DNA of 64,000 nucleotides, from the NCBI GenBank assembly GCA_916613615.1, contig OU744732.1, positions 51,544,227 to 51,608,226 of the forward strand, written 5' to 3'. The DNA comes from Steromphala cineraria. Lineage: Eukaryota > Mollusca > Gastropoda > Trochida > Trochidae. The notes below the pieces were generated by a model. The model was not told the DNA's origin, ran no database searches, and saw only the letters and a list, made by a program, of their open reading frames with translations. The translations under genes and the position numbers were made by a program. Below are positions 25,407 to 39,420 of the stretch, in pieces (position 1 is the stretch's first letter; every line of letters begins with the position of its first letter).

Positions 25407-28400
25407 TTTAAATGACTCCATACTATAAGTTCTGTAGATGTATGTACATTGTTTGACATTTCTGTTTACTGATGTGATTTCACTCAATACTTATTTTTAT
25501 CATGGAGACATACGGGAAAGCCAATGAAGTATCACGAAAATAACGAAGTGCCCCTTTATAGCAGGCTTGTTTTTAAAGAATATATTTCTTCTATTTTTTT
25601 CAAAAAAAAGAGAGAAAATTTTATTGCAAAAGAAGTATCTTCAGAGGGCCAAATACCTCAATTCTTAACCCTATTATCCGTAGTCTTAGAAAACATTATC
25701 AAGTATCATTCGAAACCTACTGACGGCCATTTCAACGTGAACACCTTAATACTTTTTCGTAAGGTAAATCGATTCAATGTAGTTCCAACAACCTTGGAAC
25801 TTTCGTAAATAACGCATTTTATTGCTTTTAATAAAAACAAGCCGTTGAATTTGATAAAATTGTTTCATTTGACGTGAGATGTCCCGTTTTCTCTGATTAA
25901 AACGTATTTCTGTTTAAAAGAAACATATATATGCGTTTCTTCACATTGACCGGTGTTGCCGAAAATTATACGTCCTAGGTCCAAAATTCGCTAACTGACA
26001 ACTTTCATATACATGTACATGTAAATTAGTTGAAATTGATTGAAATTGAACCTATGACTTACTATTATCTTCTATTCTTCAGTTGCCGTGCTTATTTTAT
26101 ATCTAAAACAACATCACAACGTCTATTTCAGTTCGCTTTGTAGAAAGATCATCTTCACAGTTCTAGCTATACATGTCATATAATACAATCAGGCTCCTCA
26201 TGCCATGTTCCCGTGAAACGATTATTGTCACCGGTTGAGACATAAACGAACTTGGTGAGACATGGTAGAGACCATAACACAATTCCCCTATTGACTCGTG
26301 ACAGTTACGACTGTCGGAGACACAAGACTCGTCATTGCTTATTCACAATTTAAAAGGAAGAAAAAATAAAATAAAAATATTTTTTCAAGCGACAAACTGA
26401 CTTCAACAACTCAACTTTACATAAGGAAGAGCTTTTTTGGTTATGAGAAAGCTTGTTGGCTGTTATAAGCATGATTGTTGGTTGGTTGTATGGAGAGAGT
26501 ACAGTATACAGTATACACTATCAGTGTTACAGGAAGTAACGATTTGTCGATACAACTTGTTGCATTCAACTGTGTGTCCACTGTGCGACTTTCCTACGAA
26601 CTATACAAGTTTATCGTATTATCGTATCCTATTTGTGTAGTTACAAATCGTGCAACGTTCAGTAAATATCAAAACAACGCAGTTCCTTGAATGTTTTTGC
26701 AAAAAACACGTCCGTGGAGCACAATATCTTTCAACTTCCAATATCCTCTTATGTTTATTTTTGAATCTTTGTGAGCCAAAAAGTCTTCATTGGTGATCAC
26801 GAACTAAATTTGTCTGTGTTTTTTGGTTAGACTTGCTTATGGCGTTTAATAGACTTGATAAAGGGCTTGATAATGATATTAAACAACGACTGAGGCAAAC
26901 CTAGACAACTGTTCGCATTTTTATTTAGTCATGCAAAATGTATACTCCTATATCCTCCTAAAACTGTAACTTGAGGACTTATACAAAGCCTTTTGTGCAC
27001 CGAGCTTGGTATTCGAGATGACGGAAGTCCTCAAGTACGTTCCGATTGCTTACATTTCCGTAGACTCGCAAACCGGAAGTTCTTGTCTAGGTCATGCATG
27101 TACATGTAGCCTACGAATGTCAGGTTAAGATTGGTGACTTGGGCTCAACTTTCTTCTAAATGTTCATTGCATTTGATATTATATAAATCAACATTGTATT
27201 TCTTGACATGTCATTTTAATTACTCATAAGAGAATTTATTCGTGCACTATATGTTTGTGATTTATCCATGTAGTCCCTGGAATACGAGTTTATCTAGTTT
27301 AGATACGTTCATATACACTATTTAATTTCTTACGCATAAACTTCGCGTATTTAATGACGCTAAATTTGCTATAGGATTAAAAGTTATGTTTTTTCGTAAA
27401 CATGCTAACCACAGTATAGTTTGTAGAGACATGAAGGGTGTTTTGGGCGTTAAATATATCAATCCTTATTATTGGTGTAATTTTCTTAAGACATACCAAC
27501 TCTTCCCTACATTTATAGTTAAATTTTTCGGTATAATAACCGTAAAAGGTATACGTACGGTCTTCATTAAACTGAAGAGAACCGATTATCATTATTTTCA
27601 GTACCTTTTAATAAATAAACACCAATCCACAACATTAGAAAAATTATCAAAACAACTCACGGATAGTTATTTTTATAACAACAGGAAACATATAAATTGT
27701 ACAACAGCTAATCCAGTGTGGTATTTTGTCGTGTGGATTTATAACTGACGTCTCATAGAGCTAAGTAATGGCGTGTCACATGGTGACATAGTTGATGTGG
27801 CATGGCTGGCAAATTGGCATGGGGTATTCATAAGAAACCACTTCAACTTACATTGTAAAGACCACGTATCAAAGGCACCAAGGCGCGCCGATTTACGGAA
27901 ATAGGGAAGTCTTACGAAATGTTATAAAGTATATGTAAGCATTTGCAAGTCAATATATGCACAAACATATATATTTCAAACAAATTAAACGAGTCTTCAG
28001 ACTAACAACCACAGTTCGACCCATTATTCTAACGCAAATTACTATAGTACGTACACGCACTTAATTGGTTCCAAACAGTTTTCGCTAGAGATAATCTGGC
28101 TGAGTTGTGAGATGTTTGGCCCTCTGTAAATAATACATTTGGAAAAGTATTGAGAACAATTTGAAAACATGTATATAATATTTCTTTAAATGTGCTGTTG
28201 ACTCTTTAAACGTTTCAAAACAAAACACGTATTACCTCAAAGTTGTATCATATATTAAAAATCATAATCGTTGGTTTCAGTGTCGTATCAAACATTAGCG
28301 TTGTCGTACAGTTGATAAAGGGTTATAACTTCATACAAAGTATTCCAAATATTTGTTTAAATGTAAATAAGCATTTGGTTGTTGTATCGATGACGTTATT

Positions 28401-29334
28401 ATCGATTATTACCGATATGTTTAAACCCAATGTTTCGTTACATGTTTCGTATGTGTACATGTGTAAATACCATTTTGCAATGCAATGATATTTTCACCGC
28501 GCGTTCTCATTTTGTCTGGACGTGATTTATAAAGCAAATGGTCTTTGTGTCAGGGTAGAAGGCTGTTACAAGAGAAGTAAAAAGTTTTCTGAATTGTCTT
28601 CGAGACGAGAATGAAAAATTGCACCCGAAGAAACGTTGGGTGACACGTTCAGAACCTTTGTGTAAATCCCTCGATGTTCGAAATAACACCAGTTGCTGAT
28701 CTAGTGAGCTATCAAGTTTAGCGTTGAGCGAAAGGTAGCCAGTTTTCTGTTACGAGACGATAAGCTAAGCTAAGCTTTCGCCTACCGGTACTCGAAAATG
28801 GCCGAGCGTCTGACGAAACATGCTTGCCATGTTTTACAATTTTTAAGAGTCTCTTCATTAGGTTCACTACAGTATTTTCTTAATCGTTTATTTCACTCGT
28901 GTTATTTTAGGCGTAAAGTATGCCATTTGATTTGCCTTTTGGGATGACGTCACGTTTAAATGACGTTACATATTATTGGTAGTTACAATACAGAAGAGTG
29001 TGTTTGCGTACATATATGAAATACCTGACACTGAATGTTTGAATATTAATATTGCATTATTTCAATATCGTACTTTTGTTTTTGGAGCAATAGCAACAGT
29101 TCTTCTAAACTTAATTTATTACACAGGTTTCACACTTCATTCCAATAAAACGGACCGTTTTTGATGATTAGTTTGTCTAGGCTACTCGAATCACTTCCCT
29201 ATTTCAAATGAATTATACATTGTGTTCAAACTGGAAACAGCTTTCATTTGATACTTGATAATTTTCTACGACTAAACCAAAAAGGAGATAAAACTTAGTG
29301 ATGTTTTGACAAAGTAATTGAATAAGTGAAACGT
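25407..29334. other. Gene-free AT-rich stretch
   Basis: Contains only short ORFs without domain or splice support. A short ORF in good start context at 28798 is listed separately. Confidence 0.45.
28798..28947 (+). other. Small ORF in strong start context
   Basis: ATG at 28798 sits in AAAATGG (A at -3, G at +4) and opens a 49-codon frame starting MAERLTKHACHVLQFLRV. It has no recognisable domain and no clear partner exon. It lies in otherwise gene-free sequence, so it may be the start of an unseen gene or chance. Confidence 0.12.
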
Positions 29335-29642
29335 GTGATTATCCCTTGAAACCATTCTAATGGAAAGACTAAAAATATTGGTGGGTACCCAATTAAACAT
29401 ACATTATGCGGAGTATTTAGTACGTTTATAGAAGTTTGAAATAATAAATAATGAGATTGACATACCTGATGCAATAAATGTAGATGATAATGTGATTATC
29501 CCTTGAAACCTTTCTAATGAAAGACTAAAAATATTGGTGGATACCCAATTAAACATACATTATGCGGAGTATTTAATACGTTTATAGAAGTTTGAAATAA
29601 TAGATAATGGGATTGACATACCTGATGCAATAAATGTAGATG
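29335..29642. repeat. 157-bp tandem duplication
   Basis: Two units start GTGATTATCCCTTGAAACC at 29335 and 29492 and share GGAGTATTTA and GACATACCTGATGCAATAAA. They differ by a few substitutions. Shorter echoes of ACCCGGAGATAGC occur downstream near 29737 and 30138. Confidence 0.9.
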
Positions 29643-30480
29643 ATGGGTAGATGGGTTATATATAATGGATATACTTATGTTACCCGGTAGCCGGGTAAGT
29701 AACACAATTGGAAGGTGTTTACATATAGATAACACCTCACCCGGAGATAGCAGTTCAATTCCACATATTCATCAATATTTCTTACAAGGCAAATGAGGTG
29801 TATGGGTATAAATGAAGAAGCATGCATACATATGATGGTTAAAAGGAAAACGGAACAAGTGGATACTCAAGGGATACTCATTAGAGTACAGGGTTAGGAA
29901 TAAGTATAAAACTACCTACCTCATCCGTTCAATTATATAACGCAATTAATAGAAGTTCATCATATTAAATATAAGCTCATCATATTTAATAAACAAAATA
30001 GTGCACGGGTAAGTAATAGGATAGAGAGTAGAAATATGGTGTGAAAAGGTATATAGAATAATGCGGGTGTTGGATTTTAGAGAATATGTAATAAATAGGG
30101 TGCATCGTAAGATGTAAGTATAAATCTACCTACTCACCCGGAGATAGCGCTGGTTATCAGTACACTTTGTCCCCATCTCTTTATGCGTATACACGGGTGC
30201 CTGTATGTAACGGGTGTCGCCACTTTGCTAGTCACGTGACCCGGGCATGATTTGAATACGAAAATCTTTAGCAGCAGCTGCGGCCAGATAATTATCAGTA
30301 TTTGTGAATTGATTGCATTTTACCAGGGTAATGATTCTTTTCTTTCCTTATATTGACAGTGGGTACGATAATGGTTTATTCTGCTTTAGCAAACGTTCTG
30401 GATATGTTGAAGGCCAATTTTTAACTTAAGACAAATGATTTACAGAGAATCCTATTCTGTTTTTAAGAAGATTGAGTATA
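29643..30480. other. Gene-free stretch with dispersed ACCCGG motifs
   Basis: No exon recognised. Short direct echoes (CGGGTAAGTAA, TCACCCGGAGATAGC) suggest an old repeat with unclear borders. Confidence 0.4.
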
Positions 30481-30485
30481 GTCTT

Positions 30486-30930
30486 CATCATCATCACAAT
30501 CACCACCATCATCATCGTTTTCATTCGCCATCAATATCATCGTCGTTATTATCATAGACGCCGTTTACAGCAGCAGCATCGTTATCATAAGAATCATCAT
30601 CGATATCGTTGACATTACCATCAAAACTTTCGTCGTCGTCTGCATCTTTTATTGGAACCAATATCGTAACCGTTGTAGAAACTTAATCGTCAATATTGTC
30701 ATCGCTGTCGTTATCGTGGTTGTTATTGCTCTTAAAAATTCATCATAATTTCCATTATCATTATTCAAACTATGATGATTATGATGATTATGATGGTAAA
30801 GACGACAATAATGATGACGTCGTCTTGTCTTCATCGAGTCCACTGTCCATCAATCTATTATCACCAAAATCAACCGGTTACCTCGATCCCCCTCATCATC
30901 ATGATCATCATCATCGTAAAATTTTATCTT
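30486..30930. repeat. Imperfect CAT/ATC/GAT trinucleotide-rich region
   Basis: Runs of ATC, CAT and ATG triplets interrupted by other bases on both strands. The resulting His- and Asp-rich shadow ORFs are not credible genes. Confidence 0.8.
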
Positions 30931-32839
30931 CCCGTTTTTATCTCGCCCTTATCTCATAACATTTCAATAGCTGTATGTCTCTCACTCCGGGTGGCCGGGT
31001 GTCCCGTTACGATTTAGTTATATATCATATTCCTATATAAGCTATGATAGATCAAATGCATTTCAGATGGCGTGAAAGGTACTAAAACAGTTATAGATAT
31101 ATGCATTGTCATTTCATATCCATGATTATCTGGTTTAAATGTTTTCGCACTTGGGTATATGTCTAGTAAGGTATAAAGAACAAAAGATTCGAATGACTTG
31201 AATTCATCCATACTTCGACATCAGGTTGGCAACATCTTCCCATAATCCTCCCCATCCGGCCACGTGCTGGGTGTTACCATGACAACACACCCGTTCATCC
31301 TAACACGCCCGATTATCCAGTCGATAATGTTTAATGCACATGGCATTTGATGTTCCTTATCCACCCGGTATTTTATAGCTTAGCAGGGGGCTTTGGAAAG
31401 AGAGTTTTACAGAGAACGTTTATTACGCCACGTGACCGTATATATGGGTACAGTGAAACATTTAATGATGACTTGTCACTTAAGATAGGCGACTACTCTT
31501 TTGTTGTTTGTTAATCGCCTTGATGATTATTTGATGTTAGGTGAATCGTGAAAATACGACAAGTTTATGTTCTCTTCTGTTTAAAATAACGGTATAATTT
31601 TACGCCGTTGGGGTTTATGTCCCATTAACACATGCGTTGAATATACAGTTGTAAGGTGTCGGGAAATTTACACCCGATTAAAAGATCATCGGCAAACATT
31701 TTGCTGTGTAATTAAGGAGTCAATTGATAATGTCCAATGAACAATGTTTTTTGAAGATAAACGGCTATTCTTTTAGTTTTATTATGTTAAAAGTTTATTT
31801 TTAAAAGTTTAAGTGAAATATGCTTGAATAAAACATGTGAAGAAAAATAGTTTTAAAAATGATGTTTATGCTTGATTCAAAATTTGAAAAAAAAAAAAAA
31901 AAAAAAAAGATGTCTTTTAATTAATATGCATTTGCAGTCACAAGTAGATGACCCCTTTTCTTAACCTGTAGAAATTTATCTTTTAAACTTTATGAAATTA
32001 AACCGGTGCTAAGAGATCGCTGAGAGTTATTATATTAAGATGGTTCTGTACATCCAATTAAGCTTTGTTTCTTGATGTGTCTAAAAATCAATATATTTGC
32101 AACTGAAATCGTGTAAAATATAATTCAAAAGATGAAAGCTAGGGAATTCTGAAACAGGATATCCTTTTCATGCATAAGGTTACAAACTTAAGAGAAAATC
32201 GTGATTCATGAATGATTCTTCTTACTTAAACAAAGCCAGACAATAGATTTGATTAGTACAGCCATGATAATTTGAGTATCTTCTAACCCATCTTCTTACG
32301 CAAAGCATCTGCTTGAAAACGACACACGAAACTGTGTCGAAACGTCCAATATCATGGATAAAGAAGTTGGCATCCATATATGTTTCTTCATTATCATCAT
32401 TCCAACTTTTATAATGCCCCTGTTAAAGAAGATACTATATGATTTATAACATTCAATGTATAATTTTCATTTTTTCTAAACTTTGATAGACTTTTATACA
32501 TTAGAAGAGAAAGACACTCCGTGAGTGTGTTTATAATTAGACTTTATTTTATGAAGGGTTACATTTTATCGGGATGTATTCATTGATGTTTTGAATCTGT
32601 TTAATCAATTGCTATTTTGAAAGGTATGAAAGGAAACACAATGCCTTGAAAACTCGGATTGGCACTTAAAAGTCAAGTTCTCATGAATTGTGAAAATGAA
32701 CGAAAATAATGTGTTAAGACTAGTTTTGAATGACTAAATTAAGTAGAGAAGGATTCAGATTTTTGGAAAGAAATTCACTTGTTCAAAGTTCAAAGGAATT
32801 ATAATCACAGCACTGGTATCTTACACTTTCCAGGAGATT
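30931..32839. other. Gene-free AT-rich stretch with a 22-A run
   Basis: No exon recognised. An uninterrupted A tract at 31887-31908 could be the tail of a retro-inserted sequence, but no flanking target duplication was identified. Confidence 0.45.
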
Positions 32840-33053
32840 CTGATGTTGTAATGTTGTGATGTTGTGATGCTGTGATGTTGTGATGTTGTGATGTTGCGAT
32901 GCTGTGATGTTTTGATGCTGTGATGCTTTGATGTTGTGATGCTGTGATGTTGTGATGCTGTGATGCTGTGATGTTGTGATGCTGTGATGCTGTGATGTTG
33001 TGATGCTGTGATGTTGTGATGTTGTGATGCTGTGATGTTGTGATGTTGTGATG
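32840..33053. repeat. 8-bp tandem repeat TGATGTTG/TGATGCTG
   Basis: About 26 octamers alternate between TGATGTTG and TGATGCTG with few TGATGTTT or TGATGCTT variants. On the minus strand the repeat stays open and encodes an ITTSQHHS-type array, which is a consequence of the 8-bp period. Confidence 0.95.
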
Positions 33054-34459
33054 CGTTGTGTCTCCTGTCTCATGTATTTTGTTCGTGTTCGTGAGTCTAT
33101 ATTAAGAAAAATTGTAAATATTTAATTGTCCCTGTAATGTATGTTTAACTGAATAAACCAAAGAAACAATATCAGGTAACATAACCCTCATTCAGTAGTA
33201 TTAGAATTACATGACCTTATTTGAGATGGTTATTTCGTTCTTGTCATGTTATAATCCTCAAATATTCAACTTTAAAAGACGTTCCCCCAAACAAACTAAC
33301 AATCAATAATAAATACATTAACTAATTAATAAACAATTAATAAATAAAACGACAATTAACAACCCAAATCATCAAACAACCAAAAACAAAGCAAACCAAA
33401 AAGAGAATCTGCAATAAAAACAACCCTGAAACCAACCGAAAAACATGAGCAATTTTTACACACAATTAGTAACACCAAGCTATAGCAAGTCTTTAATCAG
33501 CCTCCATATGGTACGTGTACTGACTACGCCACTATGTAACTCACATTAGGTACAAATGTTCGTATGTGCGATATGTCATATTATTGGTGATCGATAAAAT
33601 ACCTCATTTCCATGGTAACCATGATTCAGTTGACGAGCTGTTATTAACAGTTTTTCATAAATTCACGCAAACCGTACCTGATGGCAGGTGATGTGATTAA
33701 AGGTGTGCATAATTGAATTATAGATTGACACTTTGAATACCTGTAACATACAAGGGTGAAAAACATTTTGCACGTTTTTTTTAATGAATTTAAATTCCCT
33801 CCGATGGATTTTTTTTTTACTTAAAGTATTATGTCATTATATTATGATGGGTATTCCTAGAATAAATTAGGTACGAAATCTGACGATGGTCATACATTTG
33901 ATAATTTGAGATAGAAAAATGGATCCACGTTGTGTATCTGGATATTATTTTTATTGTAAGAACTACTACTTTTGATTAAATCATTGTCTTAAAATTGTAA
34001 GGAATATTTTTCAGTGTCGCGAGATCTCTTTATTTCAACAAAAAGCGTGCTTCTTCCCCTTTAACTACGGAGGTGTCATGTTGGCGTCATTGTACTGATT
34101 ACTATTATTTCAAAAACGGTAAATAGCTATATTAAGAAAGGGAGGTAGAACGAAAATTGAATTCATAAATCAACATTTACCAAAACGTTTACCTTGATAT
34201 GACTTTCATCTTAAAAAGAGAGGAGGAATGCAAAAGTCCTTTAGAATACGTTAATATTTTACCCCATATGCTAATTTTATGGTGAAAAATATTCCATAAT
34301 TGAATCACTTTTACATAACGGTCACATATTTCATCTTAGGAAAGGTTATTGACAAAACATATACAGACATGAAATACAAATGCAGTCGTGATAAATCGAA
34401 TTGAGGTTATTATTCACTTCCGTGAGTAATTTCACTTATATAAGTATTCAAACATACCT
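33054..34459. other. Gene-free stretch with a MITE right-end fragment
   Basis: No exon recognised. At 34035-34060 a fragment AAAAGCGTGCTTCTTCCCCT followed by TTAA is a diverged right end of the GCAGTAGCACG MITE. Confidence 0.5.
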
Positions 34460-34462
34460 TAA

Positions 34463-34812
34463 AGGGGCAGTAGCACGTTTTTAGGGGGAATATAAGTTGA
34501 TGTCAGGAAAATGAAAATTAATGGTCCCAATTGAAAGATAACGTATTTAAACTAAATGGAGCAATAATAATTCCAAAAAATAACGTAAAGTTTAGCCACG
34601 CGATTGCTTTTCCTAACACAAAATGAATTAAAGGTGTTTTCACATAAAATGGCCGCCAGTGGATTTTATGTGAATCTTCATTCTTTGTACTCTGACTATG
34701 GATGATTAGCTTGTGTAAGTAGATTTTTGACACTGTCATTTAGCAATTACTTACAAGCATGAGTGAAAAAATTCAAAATATAATATAATCAAAAAACGTG
34801 CTACTGCCCCTT
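34463..34812 (-). mobile_element. TTAA-flanked MITE (GCAGTAGCACG family), full length
   Basis: AGGGGCAGTAGCACG at the left and CGTGCTACTGCCCC at the right, TTAA on both sides, landmark AAAATGGCCGCCAGTGG. About 350 bp, inverted relative to the copy at 15105. Confidence 0.93.
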
Positions 34813-35309
34813 TTAAGTTGATATGCGAATGTAAAAGGTTCCAATAGGTTTGTGATGTTTGTTGCCGAATTACTGTCAATTTGAATATTTCGCAAACCAA
34901 ATAATTAAAAGATATACAGAGATCTCTACTATTGAGAATAAATAATTATTTCTTTCCAGTGACGGAAATTAAGCTATTGAAATCGTATCCTGATTTGATT
35001 TTTGAAAGGAAAGTGAGTATCTTAATCCTGCATGGTGTCTGATTTCAGTGAACAAAACTGATTTTATGTAAATTTATTCATTTATATTAATTTTGTACTT
35101 TCAAAAGAATTCTTATTATGCTTTGTTATTAATAAAATTATGAAAATAAAGAATTCTGTTCTTTTGCTGAGAGTTGTTATTTTTTTATACCCTTTAAGTT
35201 TTGTATTAACTTGAGTCGTATCTACCTCCTAAGTCTAAGTTTTGAATTAAGGCAAAATCACCTTGCTAGCTAATTCTTATGTGTCAAACCCTACATGTTA
35301 ATGAACTAT

Positions 35310-35413
35310 TTCAAACTTGTATTATGTATGTATTGTATTCACTACCTATAACTATGTATTCTTGTATATGGGCCGATGGCCTTCATACAAATAAAAGACT
35401 TGACTTGACTTGA
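35310..35413 (+). mobile_element. LINE 3' end with CTTGA tail
   Basis: A segment with GGGCCGATGGCCTTC followed by AATAAAAGACTTGACTTGACTTGA. A GC-rich hairpin, an AATAAA and a short tandem tail are typical of 3' ends of CR1/L2-type non-LTR retrotransposons in invertebrates. No reverse-transcriptase ORF is present, so this is a heavily 5'-truncated copy. Confidence 0.55.
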
Positions 35414-36177
35414 AGTAGTATATATATTTATATTTTTTATCACTTTATTTCTGTTCGAGGTAGTTTTTTAAGTAGTATATTTTACCCTGTTGTTAGAACT
35501 CATTGAATAGAAATAATTTCATAGAAATCACTTCATTTACTTATCTATACATTCTATTAAAAACTAATGCACATTTTATGAGTTATGAATAGAATTAAAT
35601 TCAGTATTTTTGAGTAAGACCGTGTTCATATATTCACTCCGCTAAAGGCTAAAATATTGCCCAAGCGGCGTAGAACTCCAACTTAAGCGTTTTCACCTAA
35701 ATGGCTTTTAAAACTATTGGAGTCGTATCCAATGAAGTATAAATAAATAAGTCGTAAAGAAAAATTGAGGGACATTTACCCCTAATGTTTGAAGGAACGA
35801 GTTTCCTTGAAACTGCAATGCCTATGCCAACAACTGTTTTTAACGCTATTTGTTCAAGTCTACCCCTTGACACGTATAGACTTTATCATAGTTCCTTTTC
35901 AGACAACGTTTCATTTATAAATACAATGTAGTAGGAACTTCATTACTGCTTATGTATATTTATGTATTACTGACAATCAGGGATCATTATCTGTCTTTAT
36001 GATCCCTGTTACAATATAATTTTATATCTTTCATAAGTATGTTTTATGAGCATTTGAATTTGTTCTTAAGAAAAATAATCCGAAGTTACAAATGAAAAGA
36101 ATAATTATCATTCATACCAACGCTTGATGATTACAAAATCACTTTATATTCTATAAAGTATATACTTACTGATTTAA

Positions 36178-36667
36178 AGTGACACAGAGTATCTTTCTTA
36201 AAATTTTATTTGATTTTGATAAGCTACAAACTATCTCATATGCTGATTGAAGTTCATATCTCATCACTGGACTTGCAAATATATCCATTTATGCATACTA
36301 TCTCTAAAATTCTTGATTTTATGGTAAAATCAAGAAAACATCTCAAACACGTTAAATAATCGAAATTATGCATCCAATTAATCTACCTATTCGTTACAAT
36401 ACCTAATAAACAATATCGAATCGAATATATCTTCCTGTCAGCTTATGACAAGGTTTCAAAATGATGTTTGGCGAATTTGCGCGCGCCACTCGAGCCACAT
36501 TGTCCGGTTTTCGATCAAAATCCTGACTTTGAATGGTCGTATTTTCGCTCTAATGTACTGATTGGCCTTTAACTTGTTATTTTCAGTAACAGTTAGTGGT
36601 TCCCGATGTAGTAACATCGATTTCAAAACTTGACATATGTGATCCTATCAACATACTCTGTGTCTCT
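36178..36667. mobile_element. TTAA-flanked MITE (AGTGACACAGAGTAT family), uninterrupted copy
   Basis: 490-bp element with ends AGTGACACAGAGTAT and ATACTCTGTGTCTCT, TTAA on both sides. A second copy at 56322-57969 carries an insertion. The internal motif GCGCGCGCCACTCGAG is shared by both. Confidence 0.9.
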
Positions 36668-36671
36668 TTAA

Positions 36672-37239
36672 GCTAAAATAACTTTAAGATTTCATTGAGG
36701 TTCTCTTGCTCCTTGTCGAACAATATGGAAACAAAGGCATTATTGGGGTGAGAAAAATGTTTTAAAGATCAACGTAAACAAAACATAAAATAAAATCAGA
36801 CAATAGGTTTGAATAGAACATTATTAAAATCCATCTTCATAATAATAAAATTGATTATACTTACAGGGACAGTCGTATATGGAAAAAAGAACTCAGACTA
36901 TAACTTTGAACATAGCATTAATAAAATCCATGTTTATACGGTCAATTCATTATACTATCGGGGAATTAATTATGGAAACAAAAATAGAGGGTACTTCCCT
37001 GTTTATACTTATATATTATTATTACCAATATGGTTGGAAATAAGTGGTGACGTATTTTCAATATGAGCACTAGTGCACATATCACTTTTGCCTAGCAACG
37101 ATTGTTGTAGCGCGAGTTCGCCTGTGACGTCATAACACCATTGTTCGTGACGTCACCGTAGCCAGCCGTCGCAAGGGAAGCGGCCCGTTTCTTGGATATT
37201 TCTAAGATGGTAAAATGGATTAGAATCGGTAATAAAGAA
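36672..37239. promoter_or_regulatory. Possible promoter: X-box-like and two CRE sites
   Basis: CCTAGCAACG near 37092 resembles an RFX half site. TGACGTCA at 37122-37129 and TGACGTCAC near 37141 are CREB/ATF sites. The patch is GC-richer than its surroundings. No gene start could be assigned beside it, so its role is open. Confidence 0.25.
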
Positions 37240-37373
37240 ATTATTACCCTCGGAAGTGTGTCATATGACTTTTACAAAACTCGTGCAAATTTGTGTATAA
37301 CCCTCGCTCTCGCAATACAAAAATTCACACTCGTTTCGTAAAAGTCATATGACACACTTCCGAGGGTAATAAT
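37240..37373. repeat. 134-bp near-perfect foldback
   Basis: TTATTACCCTCGGAAGTGTG at the left is mirrored at the right, and the arms continue through GTCATATGACTTTTAC almost to the centre. It would form a hairpin over nearly its whole length. Confidence 0.85.
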
Positions 37374-37497
37374 CTCTATTTATTACATGATTATTTAACA
37401 CTTATTTTCAAATATGTTAGTGAGGGGAAACATTTATTTGTTTTAGATTTAACAAATTAACAAATAATAGAATGCATCACTTGGCCTCATAAAAATT

Positions 37498-37534
37498 ATG
37501 TGTCCAAAAAAAATACCCTGATAGAACTGTCACT
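37498..37534 (+). mobile_element. Right-end fragment of GGACAGTCC-type TTAA MITE
   Basis: AATACCCTGATAGAACTGTCACT before TTAA matches the right end of the element at 61256-61468 (AATACCCCGATAGGACTGTCCC). The left part is not visible. A similar right-end fragment lies near 1150-1170. Confidence 0.5.
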
Positions 37535-37539
37535 TTAAA

Positions 37540-39420
37540 CGGATACAATACCGAGTTTCTATGGGGCATAATGTCACGTGCATTTGCCATAAAATAAACT
37601 AATTGCTACAAATTAGCTTCAACATTATCAAGGAAAGATATCACAATCACAGGAGTTTCTTAATTATGGGTGGTGCGCACGGTGATTATGAATCATGAAC
37701 TTAACCATTATTCGCATGGAATCGTGGGTAGATATTCACTCGTTTTGAATGGTGTTCTCGGTGTTCTTTAGAATTTTATCCTTAGCATAAAAGCATATTT
37801 GGTAATTTAAACAACGGATAATTAACAGAAAGTGGTATCCATTTCCAAGAAGGATTTACCAGAAGATAATGTTACCAAAAAGTAACAAAGGATTTAATGA
37901 GACAGAATCCTTCCTATCTACCAGAATATAACGTGTTGTTGTATAAGGAATATCAAGTTTGAAATGATGTATGGAATGGGATATTACAAATCGAGCAATT
38001 GGGTCTTATCCTGTTTTACGTTACCTATAACGACAGTTCATCTCTAAACATTTATAGTTAGAAGGAGAACACATATACAACTTATAACTTGCTTTTATTA
38101 AGGTATGTATTGATAAAATTGCATTCTATAAAGAAGTTTTAAATAAATTTTAAGGTTTTGACCTCTTTGTCTCTATTTCAGATATGCGCAAATCAACTGA
38201 AAATGATATCTTAAAAGGAGAAATAACCTAAAAAAGTAAGAGCGTGAAGTTCAAAAAGTACTATCGATGCTAAATGTTGCATGGTAAACCAACATTTAGT
38301 CTCAGAAGTTTTAGTTTTTCTATATTTTCAAGTATTATAACAAAATGGAGCCCAGAATATGCTTTAACTTCAGAGCTGAGAGATCTAGACTTGCTATACT
38401 TTAGTTGACTTGGTTGATCGTCAACTGATTATTGTTGCTTTAGGGTCTGGATGACAAACCAGATGCATAGCAATGTTCATTGTACATGTTGTATTTTTCA
38501 TCGGACGCTGAAAAGCACTAGATGATCAATAAAATATCATAGGTAGATAAAACTATGATAACTTTAGTATCCAAGAAGAATAAGTTCAACTTCTTTATTG
38601 CAGTTTCGCTGTAGATTCCAACTCCGTTATCAGGCAAGTGATGCCGGACATGATTGTTGGAGAGAATATATACATAGATTGAGAATAGTTTATACAATTG
38701 AGTAGTTTGATGTACTAAGACATAAATTACTAGGTTTATACAAAGAATATGTTGATGTACATACTGATTGGTTGTTATTACAGTAAACAAAGCATGCAGA
38801 AGCCAGATGGACATGGTGAGCATGTTTATACAATGATGTAGTTACAGTAGACACTACATGAAAAAGATAGGCGGAAAAAATCGATGACACTAAAGCGACA
38901 GAATAAATACGAATACTGCCGGTATAACTAGTTGGTATTCAATAACGTCTCTGCGACTCTCGTGATATATTCAAAAGTGAAATGATCGACTCTAGCCACG
39001 ATAAATATACGTGTCACGCGGAATGCATGAATCTCGTGCAACACGTGCAAGTTGTCAATAGCCACCCGTCATTCCCGCCCACAGCTGTGTCGTGTTTTCT
39101 GTAGGGTGAAAAGAATCGCTCAATGAATGTGAACAGGTGCAAAACATAACTCGGATGTATTCAATTCTCGCATATTGAGGACAGTTATTTGGTTTCAAAT
39201 AGGCCCACAACGTTGTATGACAGATAAATTCCAAATGCGACTGATACCAAACGGCGTGGATATTATCATTATATTATGTTAGGATATCTAGGTTAACCTT
39301 TTTGAAAATAGAAATAAAGTTTTCAGAAATTGACGTTTATTTATGTTTTACCTGGTAAGGACGTACTATTTACAAATTTTCGAAATGAGCCTTGAGACCC
39401 TCTGAAGATATTACATTTGG
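37540..39420. other. Gene-free AT-rich stretch
   Basis: No supported gene. It contains the second copy (38296-38460) of the dispersed repeat also seen at 16380-17090. Confidence 0.45.

Noticed and set aside
30649..31017. His/Asp-rich ORFs on both strands
   Set aside because: They come from the CAT/ATC trinucleotide region and overlap each other.
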